Of a stretch of DNA of 12,215 nt, positions 7,705 to 12,215 are shown piece after piece. Source of the DNA: Cryomorphaceae bacterium. Its GTDB lineage: Bacteria > Bacteroidota > Bacteroidia > Flavobacteriales > BACL11. The notes below the pieces were generated by a model. It ran no database searches, was not told where the DNA came from, and worked only from the letters and a program-made list of their open reading frames with translations. The position numbers and the translations under genes were made by a program. Every line of letters starts with the position of its first letter. The first letter of the stretch is position 1. The stretch covers positions 1 through 12,215 of the forward strand of contig JACNFT010000056.1 of NCBI GenBank assembly GCA_014384505.1, given 5' to 3'.

Positions 7705-7738
7705 AATAACCCCTTTCAAAAGAAGGGGTTATTTTTTT
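7705..7738 (+). terminator. Intrinsic terminator after the OmpA-like lipoprotein gene
   Basis: An 11-bp perfect stem (AATAACCCCTT at 7705-7715 with AAGGGGTTATT at 7723-7733), with a 7-base loop, is followed by a T run to 7738. It starts 25 bases after the lipoprotein stop codon. The T run ends only four bases before the next gene's ATG, so it could also act on expression of the sulfotransferase gene. Confidence 0.85.
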
Positions 7739-7742
7739 GAAT

Positions 7743-8645
7743 ATGACTCGAGAAAAAAAACCAAACTTCATCATTATTGGCGCTATGAAAGCGGCAACTA
7801 CATCACTTTACACTTACTTAAAGCAACATCCGGATGTATTCATGACAACTATTAAAGAACCAATGTTTTTTAATAATTTTCAGAAAAAAAATAATTTTAA
7901 AGTAGCTGGAAGAAAAACAAAAAAAATAACTACATTTGAGCAGTATTATCCACTTTTTGATGCTGTAAAAAAGGAAAAAGCAATAGGAGAAGCTTCTCCT
8001 GCTTATATCTCCAATGAAAATTGTCCTAGCTTAATTAAACAGCACCTACCTGACATCAAGATTATTGCTGTACTAAGGCAACCAGTTGCTCGTGCATATT
8101 CAAACTTTCTACATGCGAGAATGGCAGATAGAGAGCCCATAGCTGATTTTGAAACTGCCTTTAATGAAGAAGCAGAGCGAAAAGCTGAAAACTGGAGTCC
8201 GCTTTACCATTACAAAGACAAAGGGTATTATGCTGAACAACTTGAGCGATACTTTACTTTATTTCCAAAAGAAAATATAAAAGTTTTACTTTTTGAAGAC
8301 CTTGTTAAAAATCCTATTAAAACAACACAAGAGGTTTTTAAATTTCTAAATATAGACAAATCATTCATTCCAGACACTAGTAAGAAAGTCAATGTCTCAG
8401 GAACTCCTAAAGGATTATTTGGGTTATTTATTATGAAACTTAGATATTACAACTTAATCCCAAACATTCAGTTCAGTAGCTACCTTCCTGGTTTTATAAT
8501 TCAGTTTATATTTAATTCTGCTTATAAAAAGGCAAGTCCATTAGCACCAGAAATAAAAAAGAGAATCACACATGCTTTTTACAAAGAAGATATTTTAAAA
8601 TTAGAAAAACTTATCGAAAAAGATTTACAACATTGGCTCAGCTAA
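7743..8645 (+). CDS. PAPS-dependent sulfotransferase (Sulfotransfer_1 type, carbohydrate-like)
   Basis: The 300-residue protein is predicted to move a sulfuryl group from 3'-phosphoadenosine-5'-phosphosulfate to a hydroxyl or amine acceptor. The 5'-phosphosulfate-binding loop is GAMKAATTSLYTYL (residues 13-26), whose Lys16 matches the catalytic lysine of heparan-sulfate N-sulfotransferase-like enzymes. KEPMFF follows at 38-43. The 3'-phosphate site is VLRQPVARAYSNF (110-122), with Arg112 and Ser120. There is no signal peptide, so it should be cytoplasmic. The length suits a complete single-domain enzyme. ATG 7743 is used; TTG 7737 would add two residues, and nothing further downstream can be the start because the PAPS loop lies at residue 13. 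The acceptor is unknown and no PAPS-synthesis or glycan genes are near. Its 3' end overlaps the convergent kinase gene by 21 bases. Being a lone accessory gene among housekeeping genes, it could have been acquired, but its composition does not stand out. Confidence 0.9.
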   Translation: MTREKKPNFIIIGAMKAATTSLYTYLKQHPDVFMTTIKEPMFFNNFQKKNNFKVAGRKTKKITTFEQYYPLFDAVKKEKAIGEASPAYISNENCPSLIKQHLPDIKIIAVLRQPVARAYSNFLHARMADREPIADFETAFNEEAERKAENWSPLYHYKDKGYYAEQLERYFTLFPKENIKVLLFEDLVKNPIKTTQEVFKFLNIDKSFIPDTSKKVNVSGTPKGLFGLFIMKLRYYNLIPNIQFSSYLPGFIIQFIFNSAYKKASPLAPEIKKRITHAFYKEDILKLEKLIEKDLQHWLS

Positions 8646-9269
8646 GTTGAATTGATGTACGCCTAATTCATAGGGATTTTCTAATAACTGTTTTATTCTT
8701 GAATATACTTTTTCATCCTCTTTAAAATCAACCTTGGAAATGTCGAGCAAAAGTACCGGAAAATCATTCTGTTTTCTCAAATAATCCAAATATCCATTTT
8801 GGATATTTTGTAAATACTCATCCGTAATTTCTTGTTCAAAAACTCTGCCTCTTTTCTTTATATTCTGTTGTAAACGATCAACATTTGAATACAAGTATAT
8901 TAACAGATCAGGTTTTGGTAAGGAGGACAGCATAATCTCAAATAAATTATTGAATAATTGCTGCTCATCCTTTTGTAAATTGTTTTTTGCAAACAATTTA
9001 GATTTTACGAAAAAATAATCGGCAATAGTAATCGGCCTAAATAAATCTTGTTCTTTTTGATTTTTGAGCTGATGATAACGCTCTGCCATAAAAAAAAGTT
9101 CTAAAGGAAAAGCATGTTTTTCTGGATCCTTATAAAATTTAGGCAAAAAAGGATTTTCTTCAAAGCACTCCAAAATTAAATGAGCTTGGTATTCCTTAGC
9201 AAGCATACTTGCTAAGGAAGTTTTACCTACCCCAATATTACCTTCAACAACTAAAAACTTATAGCGCAT
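8625..9269 (-). CDS. Deoxynucleoside kinase (dNK/dCK/dGK family)
   Basis: The enzyme phosphorylates deoxynucleosides with a nucleoside triphosphate in nucleotide salvage, in the cytoplasm. The 214-residue protein opens with Walker A GNIGVGKTS (residues 10-18). The conserved acidic segment ECFEENPFL follows (34-42), whose Glu residues occupy the catalytic-base region. ITIADYFFVKSKLFA stands where other members carry the DRS/DRY motif. Near residue 150 comes the LID-like KKRGRVFEQEI, with the arginines that contact phosphates. Bacteroidota homologues are usually labelled deoxyadenosine or deoxynucleoside kinase, but sequence alone does not fix the base preference. Its ATG lies inside the end of folK (11-base overlap), so the two are cotranscribed and probably translationally coupled. 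The gene contains a perfect inverted repeat just after the Walker A codons, and its 3' end overlaps the sulfotransferase gene. Confidence 0.9.
   Translation of the reverse strand: MRYKFLVVEGNIGVGKTSLASMLAKEYQAHLILECFEENPFLPKFYKDPEKHAFPLELFFMAERYHQLKNQKEQDLFRPITIADYFFVKSKLFAKNNLQKDEQQLFNNLFEIMLSSLPKPDLLIYLYSNVDRLQQNIKKRGRVFEQEITDEYLQNIQNGYLDYLRKQNDFPVLLLDISKVDFKEDEKVYSRIKQLLENPYELGVHQFNLAEPML
9192..9219. repeat. Perfect 12-bp inverted repeat inside the deoxynucleoside kinase gene
   Basis: The arms TTCCTTAGCAAG (9192-9203) and CTTGCTAAGGAA (9208-9219) are exact reverse complements around a 4-base loop. They cover codons 17-26, just after the P-loop lysine. The mRNA could form a hairpin about 50 bases after the start codon. 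No T tract follows in the gene's direction, so it is not a terminator. I saw no second copy in the window. Confidence 0.8.
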
Positions 9270-9744
9270 ACTCTTTTACTAAATCCGTGTCCTTACATAT
9301 TTTCAATAATTCTTCTATTGTTTTATTGTATTTTGGATGAATCATTTCTGGAGCAATATTATGTAATGGCGTAAGTACAAACATTCTCTCATGTAAATGC
9401 TTGTGAGGCACGCATAAATCAGGCGTTTCGATAATAGAATCGTTGTAAAAAATAATATCAATATCAATAAGTCGTTCGCCCCACTTTTCAAGTCGTATCC
9501 TTCCTAGTTGCTTTTCAATATCAAGTACAACCGACAATACTTCATCAGCTAATAATGTTGTTTTTACTTTTAATATCTGATTCAAATAATTCTCTTGCCC
9601 TTCAACTCGCCAAGGAGCACTTTCATAAACTTTTGAAAATTCAACAACATCACCTACTCTGTTTTCAATTGCTATGATTGAATCTTTCAATAACAGCTCT
9701 CTATCCCCAAGATTACTTCCTAATTGCAAAAAAACTATATTCAT
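9259..9744 (-). CDS. folK: 2-amino-4-hydroxy-6-hydroxymethyldihydropteridine pyrophosphokinase
   Basis: FolK transfers pyrophosphate from ATP to 6-hydroxymethyl-7,8-dihydropterin in folate synthesis, in the cytoplasm. The 161-residue protein shows the family's N-terminal LGSNLGDR (residues 8-15), YESAPW, then WGERLIDIDIIFY with the magnesium-binding Asp-x-Asp, and the C-terminal PHKHLHERMFVLTPL and IAPEMIHP. Its length is normal and it appears intact. ATG 9744 is chosen because MNIVFLQLGSN matches the usual start; the upstream in-frame ATG at 9765 adds seven residues and falls inside a promoter-like element. It is the first gene of a two-gene operon with the deoxynucleoside kinase, with an 11-base overlap. 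It diverges from sppA, with 86 bases between start codons. Confidence 0.95.
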   Translation of the reverse strand: MNIVFLQLGSNLGDRELLLKDSIIAIENRVGDVVEFSKVYESAPWRVEGQENYLNQILKVKTTLLADEVLSVVLDIEKQLGRIRLEKWGERLIDIDIIFYNDSIIETPDLCVPHKHLHERMFVLTPLHNIAPEMIHPKYNKTIEELLKICKDTDLVKEYAL

Positions 9745-9762
9745 AACTAATATTAAAGTCTT

Positions 9763-9770
9763 CAAATATA
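9763..9770 (-). promoter_or_regulatory. -7 element of the folK/kinase operon
   Basis: Minus-strand TATATTTG matches TAnnTTTG and lies 18 bases before the ATG at 9744, giving a leader of about a dozen bases. A TTTG occurs upstream (9788-9785), but the 14-base spacing is shorter than usual, so the -33 element is doubtful. No good promoter match is seen for sppA on the other strand; TAATTTTA at 9804-9811 is the nearest. Confidence 0.4.
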
Positions 9771-9830
9771 AAAAGAAAGCATGACAAACTCTTTTAAATA
9801 GCTTAATTTTACAAACTCTAAAATATATCT

Positions 9831-11591
9831 ATGAAATCCTTTTTAAAAAATGTATTATCTACCATTGTCGGAATGGTATTGGCCGTGTTTGTAATAGTTT
9901 TGCTTTTTATTGGCATTGTAAGTGTCAGTATGTCTTCACTCAATAATGACAAGGAAGTCATAGTAAAAGAAAATAGCATCCTAAAAATAAACCTTGCTGA
10001 ACTTTCAGTAGTTGAACGCACTTCAGAAAATCCTTTTGAAGGATTAAACTTTTCTGGGGACTTACCTAAAACTATTGAATTAAAGCAAGTATTGGATAAC
10101 ATTGAAAAGGCAAAAACAGATGAGAATATTAAAGCTATTTATATTAATACACCTTATGTAAGTGCAGGTATATCGCAAATAGAAGAAATTAGAAATAAAA
10201 TTCTTGAATTTAAGCAGACAGGGAAGCCTATTATTGCTTATTCGGAAGTATACAACCAAGCAGCCTATTATTTATCATCAGTGGCCAACAAAGTTTATTT
10301 GAACCCTGAAGGAATAGTAGAAATAAAAGGACTTTCAGCAAGTATTATGTTTTATAAAGGGTTGCTAGATAAATTAGACATAGATGTCCAGATAATACGT
10401 CATGGAAAATTCAAAGGTGCCGTTGAACCCTTTATCTTAGACAAAATGAGTAAGGAAAATAGAGAGCAGATACAACTGTTGCTGAACTCTGTTGCTGACA
10501 ATATCATGGATAGTATTGCAAATCAAAGAGGACTTACACTTTCCGAAATTCAAAAACATGCAGATAATCTTAGTCTTGAGAATGCGAAAAGTTGCCTTAA
10601 CTTAAATTATGTTGATGCCCTTTTATATCAAGATCAATTAGAAGACACTTTAAAAGCTTTAGCGGGATCAGAAAAATTATCGATTATTACTTTAAGCAAA
10701 TACACGCATACTAAAGGCAATAAGAAAGAGATTAGCAGAAATAAAATAGCTATTATTTACGCAACAGGGGAAATTAATTCCGGGAAAGGTGATGAGAAAA
10801 GTATAGGTTCAATAAGTACTTCTGCAGCAATAAAAAAAGCAAGAGAAGATAAAAATGTAAAAGCCATTGTTCTTAGAATAAACTCTCCAGGTGGAAGTGC
10901 ATTGGCTTCTGATGTAATATGGCGAGAAACCATTTTGGCAAAAGCAGAAAAACCACTAGTGGTTTCAATGGGGGATTTAGCAGCAAGTGGCGGCTATTAT
11001 ATTGCTTGTGTAGCTGATAGTATAGTAGCTAACCCGACAACACTAACAGGATCAATCGGTGTATTTGGCATGGTCCCAAACCTTCAAAGATTCTATAAAA
11101 ATAAACTAGGGATCACATTTGATACTGTAAACACCAGTAACTATGCTGATATGGGCATAAACAGACCTCTTTCCAATTTTGAAAGAAATAAAATCCAAAA
11201 AAGTGTTGAAGATATCTATAGTACTTTTATTACCCATGTATCTGAGGGGAGAAATATGAGTACTGAAGCTGTAGATGAAATAGGACAAGGCAGAATCTGG
11301 ACAGGTTATGATGCAAAAGATATTGGCTTAATTGACACGTATGGGGGGCTTGAAAAAGCAATTGAAATTGCTGCTTATTTGGCAAAAGTAGAAGATTATA
11401 GAATTATATCTTTACCTAAAAAGAAAAATCCGTTTGAAGAGCTTTCCTTAAAACTAGGTGGAAAAGCTAGTATTTCTGATCTAATTCTATCTAAGTTCGG
11501 CTTCACAACTAAAATGACTAAGCCAATTGAAGAATTACTTAAAGGAGATAGAATTCAGGCAAGAGTTCCTTTTATAATGGAATTAAAATAA
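9831..11591 (+). CDS. sppA: Signal peptide peptidase SppA, 67-kDa long form
   Basis: SppA is a membrane-bound serine protease (family S49) that degrades cleaved signal peptides in the cell envelope. The 586-residue protein is the long, duplicated form found in E. coli and Bacteroidota. An N-terminal transmembrane segment spans about residues 12-34, with the catalytic part outside the cytoplasm. The N-terminal half carries RHGKFKGAVEPF, whose Lys195 corresponds to the general-base lysine (K209 in E. coli). The C-terminal half carries MGDLAASGGYYIA with nucleophile Ser386 (S409 in E. coli). INSPGGSALASD (oxyanion region) and TLTGSIGVFG lie on either side of the Ser motif. The Ser/Lys pair split between halves is complete, so the enzyme should be active. 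The ATG at 9831 directly precedes a typical MKSFLKN membrane-anchor start. Its 3' end overlaps the convergent DUF2797 gene by nine bases. Confidence 0.96.
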   Translation: MKSFLKNVLSTIVGMVLAVFVIVLLFIGIVSVSMSSLNNDKEVIVKENSILKINLAELSVVERTSENPFEGLNFSGDLPKTIELKQVLDNIEKAKTDENIKAIYINTPYVSAGISQIEEIRNKILEFKQTGKPIIAYSEVYNQAAYYLSSVANKVYLNPEGIVEIKGLSASIMFYKGLLDKLDIDVQIIRHGKFKGAVEPFILDKMSKENREQIQLLLNSVADNIMDSIANQRGLTLSEIQKHADNLSLENAKSCLNLNYVDALLYQDQLEDTLKALAGSEKLSIITLSKYTHTKGNKKEISRNKIAIIYATGEINSGKGDEKSIGSISTSAAIKKAREDKNVKAIVLRINSPGGSALASDVIWRETILAKAEKPLVVSMGDLAASGGYYIACVADSIVANPTTLTGSIGVFGMVPNLQRFYKNKLGITFDTVNTSNYADMGINRPLSNFERNKIQKSVEDIYSTFITHVSEGRNMSTEAVDEIGQGRIWTGYDAKDIGLIDTYGGLEKAIEIAAYLAKVEDYRIISLPKKKNPFEELSLKLGGKASISDLILSKFGFTTKMTKPIEELLKGDRIQARVPFIMELK

Positions 11592-12215
11592 CAAGCCTTG
11601 TTGAAGGGTTTCTTGTTGGCTAAAAGTAGAAATAAAACCTTCATGCGAGCGGATATTAAAAACTCTATCTCCATCTAACAATAAGTATTGTCCTTTAATT
11701 CCTAAAAGCGTCCCTTCAATAATTGGAGTACGTTCTAACTTTACACTTTTAATCTTTTTAGGATATTGAGTGACTGGATAGACAATCTCTGTTACTGTAT
11801 TATCCTGCAATATATACTGCTTTAATTCCTCAGGTACATGGGCGGAAAGTTCCTCTTTCATTTGCACTAAATCAACAGGTTCAGGAGTTCCTGAAAGCAT
11901 TTTACGCCAATTGGTTACATCAGCCACAAAGCGTTTTAAAGAAACCTCAATATCTCCTGAAAATCTTCTATTGGGCACTTCAGCTAATAATATTGCTTGG
12001 CTTGCCCCTTGGTCCATCCATCTTATTACCCCTTGCGAACCTCTTGTTATTCCAACCTTTATTCCACTTGAATTGGCTAAGTATACATAGTGAGGTGCAA
12101 GTTGAAATTCTTTTTCCCATTCCAAATCTCTTTCCTCAATTCCTAAATGAGCGGTACATAATTCTGGTTTAAAAATACTTTGGGATGCTAAAGGTGATTC
12201 CCAAAAACACTTATA
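11583..12215 (-). CDS. DUF2797 family protein, partial (5' end outside window)
   Basis: The frame stays open past the apparent TTG start at 12125 to the window edge, giving 210 residues plus stop, so the N-terminus is missing. The added part reads CFWESPLASQ, IFKPELCTAHLGIEERDLEWE, and continues into HYVYLANSSGIKVGITR, IRWMDQGASQAILLAE and TNWRKML. These are the conserved blocks of DUF2797 proteins, which run to roughly 260 residues in Bacteroidota. The Cys and His residues near the left end of the visible part could belong to a metal site, but this is inference. The function is not established. The segment YVYLANSSGIKVGITR resembles the start of a GIY-YIG-like fold, but I cannot confirm this. 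It is convergent with sppA and overlaps its 3' end by nine bases. Confidence 0.85.
   Translation of the reverse strand, partial: YKCFWESPLASQSIFKPELCTAHLGIEERDLEWEKEFQLAPHYVYLANSSGIKVGITRGSQGVIRWMDQGASQAILLAEVPNRRFSGDIEVSLKRFVADVTNWRKMLSGTPEPVDLVQMKEELSAHVPEELKQYILQDNTVTEIVYPVTQYPKKIKSVKLERTPIIEGTLLGIKGQYLLLDGDRVFNIRSHEGFISTFSQQETLQQGLLF

Noticed and set aside
9818..10102. Minus-strand open frame at the start of sppA
   Set aside because: Antisense to the conserved membrane anchor and N-terminal domain of SppA.
11106..11288. Minus-strand open frame within sppA
   Set aside because: Antisense shadow within the SppA C-terminal domain, with no recognisable features.
1..12215. Search for CRISPR arrays, insertion sequences, attachment sites, riboswitches, toxin-antitoxin or defence genes
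   Set aside because: No direct-repeat arrays, transposase motifs or recognisable riboswitch cores were seen. The tRNAs show no integrase gene or duplicated tRNA end beside them.

Overview
The window is AT-rich chromosomal DNA from a member of the Bacteroidota, probably a Flavobacteriia-like or related lineage. Four things point there. The proteins are of Bacteroidota type: a MutS with a Lys-rich N-terminus, an OmpA barrel with calcium-binding DxDxDG repeats, an ASPEG-type OmpA-like lipoprotein, and a folK/deoxynucleoside-kinase pair. Start codons lack Shine-Dalgarno sequences and have A-rich leaders. Promoter-like TAnnTTTG elements lie upstream of most transcription units. The tRNAs do not encode CCA. 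I see no insertion sequence, phage, CRISPR array or defence island. No gap between genes exceeds about 160 bases.

Layout. Bases 1-747 hold the C-terminal part of the Kdo transferase gene kdtA (waaA), closed by a strong hairpin that also ends the leftward tRNA unit. tRNA-Gly(GCC) and tRNA-Leu(UAA) follow on the minus strand with a good promoter. mutS (minus) and a TrmH/SpoU-family RNA methyltransferase gene (plus) diverge from a very short intergenic region. The methyltransferase gene meets an ompA-like gene (minus) tail to tail. That gene diverges from a lipoprotein gene carrying an OmpA-like domain plus a TPR-like tail (plus), which ends in a strong terminator. A PAPS-dependent sulfotransferase gene starts four bases after the terminator's T tract. 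Then come a deoxynucleoside kinase gene and folK (minus, overlapping, one operon), sppA (plus), and a DUF2797 gene (minus) cut by the window end.

Most genes are housekeeping: LPS core synthesis, mismatch repair, RNA modification, folate synthesis, nucleotide salvage and signal-peptide degradation. The two adjacent divergent OmpA-type genes and the sulfotransferase form the envelope-related, more accessory part. I find no convincing new multi-gene system. The most unusual points are the sulfotransferase start placed against a terminator, a perfect 12-bp inverted repeat inside the kinase gene, three successive overlapping convergent gene pairs, the crowded mutS/methyltransferase promoter region with an uncertain mutS start, and the OmpA-like/TPR lipoprotein architecture.
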